The position numbers and the translations under genes are program-made. This document shows, piece by piece, positions 9,450 through 17,301 of a stretch of DNA of 59,365 nucleotides. The DNA comes from CAUPWF01 sp964369425. Lineage in GTDB: Bacteria > Bacillota > Clostridia > Lachnospirales > Lachnospiraceae. Position 1 is the first letter of the stretch. Each line of letters begins with the position of its first letter. The notes beneath the pieces were generated by a model, which worked only from the letters and a program-made list of their open reading frames with translations, had not been told where the DNA came from and searched no databases. The stretch spans positions 1 to 59,365 of the forward strand of contig CAYJGW010000012.1 in NCBI GenBank assembly GCA_964369425.1, written 5' to 3'.

Positions 9450-11762
9450 CTAATACTCTGTCCAATTCTCATAAGACACAAGGTCTCTCATGTCCCAAGA
9501 ATCCGATCCTTCTATTGCAGTTCTTGTATCCGCCACTTCCAAAAGTTGTCTAAAACTTACCACATTGTCACCAGACCCTATCGTAGCTTCATATGCTTCT
9601 AATACCTTCTCCGAATTTGCAGACACCACTTCTACCCCAGTAACTAATCTAATGTTGCCAGAAGATATAATCAAACCTTCATAATCTTGTGCTACATTTA
9701 CTCCTATGCCACCTGCAGTAATAACGGCATTGACATTACCGTACTCTCTCCAACCCGTAACTGTTTGAAAATCAAACATCGCTCCTTCTGCTCCAGAAAC
9801 TAATAGAGCACGAACTACTCCACTTTCATCTTTAAACTCCCATACCTTTCCCGCCCCTGTTCCTGACGACGGCGTAATCGCTTCTCCTACACTTAAAGAC
9901 AACTCATCCTCACCAAATTCATCTGCTATATCCTCGCCTATCAACGCATTGACATTCTTCCCGAATACAAGGTGATTATACGGAGTCATTCCTTCTTCAC
10001 CTTGCGATGTCAACGTCTGACATAACGCTTCATATGTTGTACTTACGTTTTTCGTAAATGAATAATCGCTCTCATTAAGTGCTTGTTCATCCCCTAAGCT
10101 ATACTGCGTATCGCTTTGCTCAATGTAATGTCCGCTAGTAGTAGCCGCATCTGTCACTTGTGATAGCGTTGTGTATACAGATAGATATTCTGTAATCTCT
10201 TCTGGTTTCTCTTGGAAATAATCTTTGAAGTATTCATTTGCCTTTTCTGCTGTAGGAAATTGGAGGTAAAAATATGTGACTTTTTGATCACTTGTAAGCA
10301 CCACTGACACTGGCACAATACTCGCTTCATAATCATTCAGCGTCTTTTCTCCCAATATCTCTGCTGCTTCATTCCTTGTTATACTTGCCTCACTCACCGA
10401 AAAATCTGTATCACTTACATATGGGTTGGTCAACTCATCTGCTGGGATTCTATTTACACTTGTAATTGCACTCAGTGGCGCTAGGTAGATTCTTTGGTTT
10501 GTCTTTACAGAAATAGACTCACCCATCATTACACTTTCAGCCGACCCAATAAAACTGTGTCCTGCTAACATCACTTGACTTGCATTCGCCAGATCCAGCG
10601 TTGTTCCTTGGGCATTTACCAAGATAGCACTACTTTCATCAGCGACTCCGTCTTGTTCTACAGAGTTCGTACTACTTCCAAATCCATAGTATTGATTCGT
10701 CACACTTACACTTGCTCCAGTTCCATTGATATCCAAATCATTCTCTACATAGGCGATTCCATTTAGAGCCAGGTCTGTCTCTGCTCCCACCTTGATATCT
10801 CCTGTCCAAAGATTGGTTCCATCTGCAAAAGTAACCTCCTTATTCGTGCTCATCTCAATGTCTTCATTAGCAATGATAGTCCCACTTACAAAGTCAAAAT
10901 CCCCACCTATATCTAGCAGGAATTTATTTGCATAGACACTCCCCGTTAAGGTAATTGGTTCCACAGTTGTCTGTCCAATCGTATCATTTGCCACAAGGGC
11001 ATATTCTGTAATGGAAGCCGAATCAAATCCACTACCGCTTGCTAGGTGAAAGTCAGGTATGGTGATAGAGATATCTGCTGATATCTCTGTATTGTATCCA
11101 TTGGCATCTGTATAGGACACGTGAAAGCCATTGAAAGTGATTCGATTCACATCTCCAGATTCAACCAGATAGTCTCGATAGTAAAATGCTCCACCTGTTC
11201 CTGTTCCAAGTTCTCTGCCAAGTCTCACTTCTATCGTCTCTCCATTTTCTGATTGGATTTTAATCAACGATCCGTCCCACGAAATAGATTCCGTCTCTGC
11301 ATTTGTATTATTCAGCATTGCTGTTACTGCCTCATAGTCATATACTGTGCTATTTTTCCCAATTATAGTATGTTCTTGATTAGTCTTTGCATCCTTTATT
11401 GTGACATCTTCTTGAATCTGTCTTACAACTTCTGCTGCAAACAAATCGTCCATCGTTTGCCCTTCTGCTAGCGTTTGACTATATTCATTATAGTTCTTCA
11501 AGACATCTTGATAGGATTCTCTGATTGCTTCTGCTGCCACTTCTTGAAATCCTGCTTGTATCTGATCTAGCACAGCTGTCGCATTGTAAAAGTTTTCTTC
11601 CCCTCTTCTATCTGTGGTTTTAATCAACAATCCTGTGTAAGTAACCGACAGCAAAGTGGCTCCTAGTATGGATACAAAGGCAATTGTCACCAATACAGTA
11701 ACGATACTGGATCCTTGATTTTTCTTTATCGCTTCTTTCCCTTTTAAAAAATAATCCAACAC
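9450..11762 (-). CDS. Large PilX-like minor pilus protein
   Basis: 770 residues, starting with GTG eight bases after GGAGG. A short cytoplasmic segment MLDYFLKGKEAIKKNQG is followed by SSIVTVLVTIAFVSILGATL, a hydrophobic helix like the N-terminus of PilX-type proteins. The usual GFTLxE processing site is absent: Gly-Ser-Ser-Ile replaces Gly-Phe-Thr, and no Glu stands at position 5. The long extracellular part (roughly 40-770) is rich in Asn, Thr and Ser and looks beta-helical, with runs such as GDFDFVSGTIIANEDIEM and GLIISSGNIRLVTG. Typical PilX proteins are about 200 residues, so this one is about four times larger. It lies between the PilV-like and FimT-like genes and is likely part of the pilus tip. 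Function is inferred from context. Confidence 0.65.
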   Translation of the reverse strand: MLDYFLKGKEAIKKNQGSSIVTVLVTIAFVSILGATLLSVTYTGLLIKTTDRRGEENFYNATAVLDQIQAGFQEVAAEAIRESYQDVLKNYNEYSQTLAEGQTMDDLFAAEVVRQIQEDVTIKDAKTNQEHTIIGKNSTVYDYEAVTAMLNNTNAETESISWDGSLIKIQSENGETIEVRLGRELGTGTGGAFYYRDYLVESGDVNRITFNGFHVSYTDANGYNTEISADISITIPDFHLASGSGFDSASITEYALVANDTIGQTTVEPITLTGSVYANKFLLDIGGDFDFVSGTIIANEDIEMSTNKEVTFADGTNLWTGDIKVGAETDLALNGIAYVENDLDINGTGASVSVTNQYYGFGSSTNSVEQDGVADESSAILVNAQGTTLDLANASQVMLAGHSFIGSAESVMMGESISVKTNQRIYLAPLSAITSVNRIPADELTNPYVSDTDFSVSEASITRNEAAEILGEKTLNDYEASIVPVSVVLTSDQKVTYFYLQFPTAEKANEYFKDYFQEKPEEITEYLSVYTTLSQVTDAATTSGHYIEQSDTQYSLGDEQALNESDYSFTKNVSTTYEALCQTLTSQGEEGMTPYNHLVFGKNVNALIGEDIADEFGEDELSLSVGEAITPSSGTGAGKVWEFKDESGVVRALLVSGAEGAMFDFQTVTGWREYGNVNAVITAGGIGVNVAQDYEGLIISSGNIRLVTGVEVVSANSEKVLEAYEATIGSGDNVVSFRQLLEVADTRTAIEGSDSWDMRDLVSYENWTEY

Positions 11763-11791
11763 TCTTGGAACCTCCTTTCCTACTTTTCACT

Positions 11792-13084
11792 TTATTGAAG
11801 ATTTGTCGTCTCCAATTCATACAAAGGAGTTTGACTATAATCTGCTGCCGTTCCAGTTCTTTCATATATTTTTATAGTTGTTGCAAATAATCGTTCTGCT
11901 TCATCTTGTACCACAAGATATTTTCCTTCATCCAGTCTAGTAGTCAACTGGAATACAGAACCGATTTGCACACGATACGTTACATTATTCCCTTCTGCTC
12001 CAGTCTCTAGATTTTCTGCTATATTGGAAATAATGGTCGCTCTTTCCTGTGCCACTGTTGCTGGTGGAATTGCTAATTCTCTAGCTTGCTCTAGTGTCAC
12101 CATAGCTTTATAGCTATTTTCGGCCTCATTAAAATTATCTACTCCCATTGTTGCTAGTTTTACATCACTCATTTGTTGCTTTGCTAAAATAATATCCACA
12201 GGGAAATTATCCTTATTCGTAACTACAATCTTGTCTCCCTCGCCTTTATACCAAGGGTCAAAAAGAACATAGAATGCTGGATACTCTTCTCCTTCTTCTA
12301 CAACTACCCCTTCTTCTGGTGTAATTGCAATCTCACCCGTCGTAACACTTCCCTCTGTACGAGTTCCTCCGCTTGTATAAGCAAATGTGTAAATCATCTC
12401 TATCGTCGCCTTTACTTGCTCTTCTTCGTCAGGGTTTGTATCTGTAACACGGATTTTAATCTCACGGTTTGCTTCTTCCATATCTCCTATCGTTAGACTC
12501 TGTGGTAAAGAATAGGCAGTAGTAAATTGCTCAACTGCATGACCATCTGGATCTGGTACCGAAACTCCTTGATTAAATACATAATCCATAGAAGTGTATT
12601 GTGGGATTGAGACTGAGTTCACATATCCATACCCTTCCCCACTTGGTAAGTCTGTAGTTGGATAGGTACCCAATTCAAAGTCCACTACCACATCGTACTT
12701 TCCATACTGCATTTCTATATTTTCAAAATCTACATAATAAGCATTATTCGCTTGCTTTTTTTCTTCAATATCCGTTAAATTTTCATAGGATTCATCCAAG
12801 AATCCGCCTGAATAAGCAATGTCCTTATAAGTAACACTAGGAATCATTTCAGCATCTTCCTCAAACACTGCATTCAAATCCATAGCTTCTAATTGCTCAG
12901 CAACATTTTCTGCCAGCAATGTTACTTCGCCCATTTCTGCACTCCTCGCAGAAGTTCTTGCTGAAGTTGAGAACATGGAAAGTAGCGGAACTACGACTAT
13001 CGCTAAGATTGTCACTCCGATAATTAGTTCTACAAGTGTAAAACCATTGTTATTGTCTTTCATTTGCACCACTTCTACTCTCAC
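11792..13084 (-). CDS. PilV-like minor pilin
   Basis: 430 residues from the GTG at 13084; the ATG at 13063 (MKDNNNG...) gives the short leader usual for prepilins, and in-frame GTG codons lie between them, so the true start is unsettled. The signal reads NNNG followed by FTLVELIIGVTILAIVVVPL, then SARSAEMGEVTLLAENVAEQ, the typical PilV/GspI-type continuation. The mature protein is larger than usual PilV (about 150-200), with a Glu-rich soluble domain. It sits between pilO-like and the PilX-like gene in one transcription unit. Probably one of the minor pilins that initiate pilus assembly. Confidence 0.75.
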   Translation of the reverse strand: MRVEVVQMKDNNNGFTLVELIIGVTILAIVVVPLLSMFSTSARTSARSAEMGEVTLLAENVAEQLEAMDLNAVFEEDAEMIPSVTYKDIAYSGGFLDESYENLTDIEEKKQANNAYYVDFENIEMQYGKYDVVVDFELGTYPTTDLPSGEGYGYVNSVSIPQYTSMDYVFNQGVSVPDPDGHAVEQFTTAYSLPQSLTIGDMEEANREIKIRVTDTNPDEEEQVKATIEMIYTFAYTSGGTRTEGSVTTGEIAITPEEGVVVEEGEEYPAFYVLFDPWYKGEGDKIVVTNKDNFPVDIILAKQQMSDVKLATMGVDNFNEAENSYKAMVTLEQARELAIPPATVAQERATIISNIAENLETGAEGNNVTYRVQIGSVFQLTTRLDEGKYLVVQDEAERLFATTIKIYERTGTAADYSQTPLYELETTNLQ

Positions 13085-13115
13085 CTCTCACTTCATACTC
13101 TCTTTCATCATTTCA

Positions 13116-13790
13116 TCAATCAGCCTGTCCCGTCACAGTTTCTCCAAATGGTTGCTGTGTTCCAAGTGGAACAGATGGCATTGGACTCTCTACATATACC
13201 GCTTCTGGGTATGTAACATAGAACTTAGATACGGAAAAATTTCCAGTAAGTCTTGCCGACTCTGCATTGTACGAAACAGACACACTGTCTATTGCTGTTC
13301 TATCTTGTGTATCATAAATATAGTCAATACTTGACTTTAACTGTAAATAGGATAACTCTCCTGTAGAACTTGATGTGGTTCTATAGGCTTCCATGTCTGT
13401 CAATATCTCTTCGCCATCTACAGTTGCGTAAGCTTGAAATTGAGACACTAACTCTGGCTCCCCGAAAGTTACTGATTCTATATCAAAATTAATCGCTTCT
13501 TCCAAACCAAGTGTCCAGACCAATACATCCTGTGGTCTCACGTCTGCTGGATACTTCGCCAACTGCTCTTTTGCATAAGTCTTTGCAGCTTCTGTCTCTG
13601 CTAAATACTTATCCCTATCTGCGTACAAGGTCTCTAATTCTGCTAATTCTGGCTGTAATGCTTCCATATCTGCTTCCACAGCCTCTTTGCTTTCTACAAT
13701 TCTACTGTTCACCACATAGTATAGAATGACAAACAACAAAATCCCACCTAAGACGATTAACAATCTAGCTTCTTTTTTCGAAATTTTCAT
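13116..13790 (-). CDS. pilO: PilO-like pilus alignment protein
   Basis: 224 residues. A short basic N-terminus (MKISKKEAR) is followed by one transmembrane helix (about residues 9-26, LLIVLGGILLFVILYYVV), a coiled-coil stretch (about 32-80, Glu/Ala-rich) and a C-terminal ferredoxin-like-sized domain. This is the topology of PilO/GspM. It lies immediately downstream of the pilM-pilN fusion (gap 12 bases), the usual PilM-N-O order. PilO pairs with PilN in the membrane to link the cytoplasmic PilM ring and the motor to the pilus. Sequence identity in this family is low, so the call rests on topology plus order. Confidence 0.7.
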   Translation of the reverse strand: MKISKKEARLLIVLGGILLFVILYYVVNSRIVESKEAVEADMEALQPELAELETLYADRDKYLAETEAAKTYAKEQLAKYPADVRPQDVLVWTLGLEEAINFDIESVTFGEPELVSQFQAYATVDGEEILTDMEAYRTTSSSTGELSYLQLKSSIDYIYDTQDRTAIDSVSVSYNAESARLTGNFSVSKFYVTYPEAVYVESPMPSVPLGTQQPFGETVTGQAD

Positions 13791-13802
13791 CTATCACTCC
13801 TC

Positions 13803-15434
13803 CTATTCTTCTACAATCTCCTCGACAGCTTCTGTCATCTGTTCTTCTGTTTGTGCCGCTACTGTCGGTGGCACTTCAACTGGTTCTGGCAATGCGTATT
13901 CACAACTAATGCTAAAGGTTGCAGTTTGCACTCCCGCATCATTGTCTGATTCAACAACTCCACTCACACTGATGTTTTCTATTGTCTCAAAAGCGTCAAG
14001 CTGTGAAATCACAACTGCTGCACTCTCCATATCTGGCACTTCCACATTCATAGAAATCCCAAAGTTATCACACGATGCTGAGAGTAACAAAATACTCGAT
14101 GGCATATTGTCTTCTAACTCTTCTAGAAACTCTCTTAGATTCGCATTATTACTTATTCCTTCTGCCTCTAGTAATTCCAAATTGTAGCGTATACCCTCGT
14201 ATTCTACATAAGCTCTGTACTCACCAGTCACACTCGATAAGTTTGCTATTCTCTCTTCCATAATCACCAAATCATCTTTTGCCGAAAAATAGTCAAGGGT
14301 TGAGCCTGCAACCATTCCTGCTCCTGCTAACACACAAGCCCCCGCAAATACAATCGGTATCAACAATGAATCTTCGTTCTTCTTTTTCTTTTTAATTTCT
14401 ACCATCTTGGTCGGCGTCAACTCAAGTGGTGAAATGGAACTTCCCATACAGTTAGCGTAGAAAGCTACATCCGTTCCAGATACCACCTTATCCACACCTT
14501 GCATCTGAGATAACTTTAGCACATCTACAGACATTGCTTTTTGAATCACGCTATCTATACCCGCAAGCTCTGCGCAAGTTCCCAATAATACTACCTTACT
14601 GATTTCCTCACTATCATTTGAGGATTTAAAGAAGTCTGCAATACGAACGATACCATTCGCAAGCCTCTCATAGGTATCATTTTGCTCTTCTTTATCTACT
14701 CTATTATCCAACCACTCTTGATCTTTACATTTTTCTAATATCTCTGCATAAGTAGGTTCTTCTGCTCTTGAACGCATCATCGCCGATGAAATAACGCTAT
14801 CTCCCCCAAACGGAAATGTCCTTTGAAGTAACAACTTACCATCTTTCATAAATGTAGCTAGTGTCTGATTAGATGCAAGCGCCACATACATGGTCACTCC
14901 AGGTGCTTGTAACCCTTTGAAAATCTGATACTGCCCATTGGCACTGTAGTCAAAAGCTTCTAATGTCAGCCCTGTGGTTGATAACATCTTTTCGTAACTA
15001 TTAAGAATCTGAGTCGGTACTGCAGTAATTAAAATCCTGTGTCCTGCATTCTCTCCTTTTTTCGTTTCTAGCAGAACATATGAAACTTGGTACCCTGCTA
15101 AATCAACCGGAAAATACTCTGATGCATTGGAAAGTACCATGGTCTTTATTTTTCCTTTTTTCACAAGCGGAAATACCACTTCACGACTCACAACTTTTGA
15201 AGTCGATAGTGAAAAGATTACATTCTTTACATCTAGTACCCCATGAGCCTTCATCTCTTTTTCTAATTCTTGTGCTATAAGGTCAGGCTGGATAATCTCC
15301 CCATCCATAACCGACATTTGTGGCGTATCAAAGCAAAAGGAATTTGTTGCATGTATCCCTCTTGATCGTTTTGCTGTCACGCATACTTTAACTACCTGAT
15401 CGCCAATCTCTATATTCAGCATTTTCTTCGCCAT
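13803..15434 (-). CDS. PilM-PilN fusion protein
   Basis: 543 residues. Residues 1-330 form an actin-like PilM domain: MLNIEIGDQVVKVCVT at the start, PFGGDSVI near 209, and VVLLGTCAELAGI near 283. A basic linker (VEIKKKKK) leads to one transmembrane helix (about 357-380) and then a PilN-like part with a coiled coil and a small alpha/beta domain (about 380-520). The tail is Pro/Glu-rich. In most species PilM (cytoplasmic, ring) and PilN (membrane) are separate genes; here they are one polypeptide, which explains why no pilN follows. The start has AAGGTGA seven bases before ATG. It is flanked by pilD and pilO in the same direction. Confidence 0.8.
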   Translation of the reverse strand: MAKKMLNIEIGDQVVKVCVTAKRSRGIHATNSFCFDTPQMSVMDGEIIQPDLIAQELEKEMKAHGVLDVKNVIFSLSTSKVVSREVVFPLVKKGKIKTMVLSNASEYFPVDLAGYQVSYVLLETKKGENAGHRILITAVPTQILNSYEKMLSTTGLTLEAFDYSANGQYQIFKGLQAPGVTMYVALASNQTLATFMKDGKLLLQRTFPFGGDSVISSAMMRSRAEEPTYAEILEKCKDQEWLDNRVDKEEQNDTYERLANGIVRIADFFKSSNDSEEISKVVLLGTCAELAGIDSVIQKAMSVDVLKLSQMQGVDKVVSGTDVAFYANCMGSSISPLELTPTKMVEIKKKKKNEDSLLIPIVFAGACVLAGAGMVAGSTLDYFSAKDDLVIMEERIANLSSVTGEYRAYVEYEGIRYNLELLEAEGISNNANLREFLEELEDNMPSSILLLSASCDNFGISMNVEVPDMESAAVVISQLDAFETIENISVSGVVESDNDAGVQTATFSISCEYALPEPVEVPPTVAAQTEEQMTEAVEEIVEE

Positions 15435-15466
15435 AACTCACCTTACCCCTTCTATTATTTTAATTG

Positions 15467-16228
15467 TTATATCCCTAATCTCCCTAGATACCAAGATATA
15501 ATCTGTTCTCCCCACAAAAAAGCAATTGCTACTCCAGTTGCAAGATAGGGTCCCATTGCTAGTTGCCTTCCTGCCCCGAAAAATCGCATACGTATTACAT
15601 GTATCACAGATGCAATAATGCATCCAAGTAAAAATGCAAAAACCGTTGATGTCAGACCTAGAAACAATCCACATCCTGCCATCAACTTTACATCGCCGCC
15701 ACCTATTGCACTTCCGCCTGATAGGAACAAGAGAATCAAAAGCACTCCTGCGACTCCCACAAAGCCAAGTAAATGACTCTGCCAAGCATCTAAATTTATT
15801 ACAAATCTCACCACACCTAAGATAAAGATAAAAATCGTAGTTTGTGGTGGAATTTCTTTCGTCCTCGCATCGATTACAGATAAGACTAAAAGCGCCGACA
15901 TCAAAAGACAACCCAGCACTGTATCTATGCTATATCCGTAAACATAACAAACTACACCCCATAGTACACCGTTTGTAAATTCAACTAACGGATATTGTAC
16001 TGAAATAGGATGTTTACACTTTGAACATTTTCCTCTTAAAAAAATCCAACTAAATAGGGGGAACAATTCCCACCATTTCAGTTCTTTGTTGCAGTTCATG
16101 CAATGGGAGTGACCCATTACAACTCCTTCCCCTAACGGAATTCGTAAAATACAAACATTGCAGAAACTACCAATTATGACTCCCATGAATGCAGTCATCG
16201 CAATTAATGTCATTGGGATCCAATCCAT
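15467..16228 (-). CDS. pilD: Prepilin peptidase (type IV leader peptidase)
   Basis: 253 residues from the ATG at 16228, chosen because AGAGGAAA lies just before it; an upstream ATG at 16273 would add 15 unlikely residues. It is an aspartic membrane protease that cleaves prepilin leaders and usually N-methylates the new N-terminus. Visible features: multiple membrane helices, the cytoplasmic zinc-type loop CMNCNKELKWWE...CSKCKHP (residues 43-72), catalytic Asp120 in VIDARTKEIP, and Asp179 in the GGGDVKLM motif. It should process PilA and the minor pilins in this cluster. Upstream lies the N gap; if that is removed, pilD follows pilA by about 189 bases. Confidence 0.92.
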   Translation of the reverse strand: MDWIPMTLIAMTAFMGVIIGSFCNVCILRIPLGEGVVMGHSHCMNCNKELKWWELFPLFSWIFLRGKCSKCKHPISVQYPLVEFTNGVLWGVVCYVYGYSIDTVLGCLLMSALLVLSVIDARTKEIPPQTTIFIFILGVVRFVINLDAWQSHLLGFVGVAGVLLILLFLSGGSAIGGGDVKLMAGCGLFLGLTSTVFAFLLGCIIASVIHVIRMRFFGAGRQLAMGPYLATGVAIAFLWGEQIISWYLGRLGI

Positions 16229-16237
16229 TGTATTTCC

Positions 16238-16292
16238 TCTTTCTATAATCAAGTAACCAACTTGTGATACCAAAGATGAAAGGATTCAAAAA
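16238..16292. repeat. 55-bp sequence duplicated across the N gap (left copy)
   Basis: These 55 bases, TCTTTCTATAATCAAGTAAC through ATTCAAAAA, are identical to 16393-16447 on the far side of the Ns. Part of it is the upstream region of pilD. An exact 55-base overlap of two contig ends is what a k=55 de Bruijn assembly leaves, so this is most likely one genomic sequence shown twice. Confidence 0.9.
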
Positions 16293-16392
16293 NNNNNNNN
16301 NNNNNNNNNNNNNNNNNNNNNNNNNNNNNNNNNNNNNNNNNNNNNNNNNNNNNNNNNNNNNNNNNNNNNNNNNNNNNNNNNNNNNNNNNNNN
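16293..16392. other. Assembly gap, 100 Ns
   Basis: Exactly 100 undetermined bases, the conventional filler for a gap of unknown length. It lies between pilD and pilA. Because both flanks carry the same 55 bases, the true gap may be zero or the sequence may be negative in length (overlap). The whole non-coding stretch is 16229-16572. Confidence 0.97.
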
Positions 16393-16447
16393 TCTTTCTA
16401 TAATCAAGTAACCAACTTGTGATACCAAAGATGAAAGGATTCAAAAA
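16393..16447. repeat. 55-bp sequence duplicated across the N gap (right copy)
   Basis: Identical over 55 bases to 16238-16292. The sequence continues uniquely with CACATATGTG after 16447. Confidence 0.9.
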
Positions 16448-16501
16448 CACATATGTGTAAGAATCCGTAGGTATCTAAATAATAATCAGATATGAGATAA
16501 C

Positions 16502-16550
16502 GCCCGCTTGTGTCGGGAGTACCCATAGGGGTACTCCGTTACTCAAGGGC
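16502..16550 (-). terminator. Nested stem-loop downstream of pilA
   Basis: A perfect nine-base stem GGAGTACCC/GGGTACTCC with a four-base loop (16516-16537) is enclosed by an outer stem GCCC/GGGC that extends with A-T and G-T pairs. It begins about 23 bases after the pilA stop. There is no strong T-tract, so it may stabilise the pilA transcript or limit read-through into pilD rather than terminate fully. Confidence 0.6.
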
Positions 16551-16572
16551 ATTATATTAAAGACCTCTAGTC

Positions 16573-17058
16573 TTATTTCGCATCATCAATTAACTTTTTC
16601 CAATCACCTTCTGCTACTGTAATTTCTCCTGTCTCAGAATTAATATCAAATACAAGACTCTTCCCTTTAACATCTGTTGATTCAACTTTCAATTCACTTA
16701 CTTTTATTATACCTCCAATAGTATCGATTAAATTTCCAACCGTCCCCTGAGCAGGGTCTCCAGCGTCTGCACCAGCTTTTCCTGCTGCTGTTAACGAATC
16801 CGCTCCATCCCACGTAACAGTTATGATACCGCTACCGTCAAAATCAGTATCTACTACTGCTGTTGCTGCTGCTTGCATAATTGAGCTCGCTGTTCTTACA
16901 TCATTAGCCTCTCTCGCCTCATCTACATACTTTGTGTACATTGGTGCAAATACTGTTGTTAAGATTGCAATAATCGCAATAACGATTATCAGCTCAACAA
17001 GTGTAAAACCTTTGTTGTTCTTACGTAATTTTCTCATTTTGTTTTGTAATTTTTTCAT
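16573..17058 (-). CDS. pilA: Major type IV pilin
   Basis: 161 residues. MKKLQNKMRKLRKNNKG is a basic 17-residue leader, cut before FTLVELIIVIAIIAILTTVF, the canonical N-methylated pilin helix with Glu5. Positions up to about 70 continue the helical spine (YVDEAREANDVRTASSIMQA); the rest is a small Asp/Gly-rich globular head with no disulfide cysteines. It is the shortest pilin with the strongest consensus, has its own promoter candidate and ribosome binding site (AAAGGAG), and is bordered by RNA stem-loops on both sides, all as expected for the abundant major subunit. Neighbours are pilC upstream and pilD downstream. Confidence 0.92.
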   Translation of the reverse strand: MKKLQNKMRKLRKNNKGFTLVELIIVIAIIAILTTVFAPMYTKYVDEAREANDVRTASSIMQAAATAVVDTDFDGSGIITVTWDGADSLTAAGKAGADAGDPAQGTVGNLIDTIGGIIKVSELKVESTDVKGKSLVFDINSETGEITVAEGDWKKLIDDAK

Positions 17059-17104
17059 TTTGTTTTCTCCTTTTTCTTTTACATTGTTCCTTATTAATTA
17101 TTTC

Positions 17105-17141
17105 GCGCTTTCGCGCTGCCTCTCTCCGCTTATGTAAGCGG
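17105..17141 (-). promoter_or_regulatory. Two hairpins in the pilA 5' leader
   Basis: On the minus strand a hairpin CCGCTT-ACAT-AAGCGG (17126-17141) is followed by GCGC-GAAA-GCGC (17105-17116), a GNRA tetraloop hairpin, about 45 bases before the pilA start. I compared the leader by eye with c-di-GMP riboswitch consensus motifs and found no match. A stabilising or translation-control role is possible. Confidence 0.55.
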
Positions 17142-17238
17142 GAGTTATCACACATCTGATAGTTTGGTTCTACTTTGTTTGTTGGTTACATCATTTGTTT
17201 TTATTTTTATCACACCATGAAACCTTTCAACATTTTGT

Positions 17239-17266
17239 ATTATACACCTCCTTGGTTACTTTTCAG
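17239..17266 (-). promoter_or_regulatory. Candidate pilA promoter
   Basis: A perfect -10 TATAAT (17239-17244) with a weak -35 CTGAAA (17261-17266) 16 bases upstream, in the pilC-pilA intergenic region. Just upstream is a direct repeat AAAAGTAAC (two copies). It predicts a leader of about 170 nt for pilA. An alternative reading of the same area is a ribosome binding site (AAGGAGGTG) for a seven-codon ORF, MLKGFMV. Confidence 0.45.
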
Positions 17267-17301
17267 TTACTTTTTACAACTTTTTTTAATTTTCCATAAC
17301 T

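Noticed and set aside
15438..15911. A 157-residue frame overlapping pilD.
   Set aside because: It lies wholly in another frame of a well-supported gene and has unnatural composition (many Cys, Arg and Trp).
16293..16392. A mobile element hidden in the N gap with 55-bp target duplications.
   Set aside because: Target duplications of 55 bp are far longer than those of known insertion sequences, and the exact length fits an assembly k-mer overlap better.
17059..17301. A c-di-GMP riboswitch upstream of pilA.
   Set aside because: I compared the leader by eye with GEMM-I and GEMM-II conserved segments and found none of them; only simple hairpins are visible.
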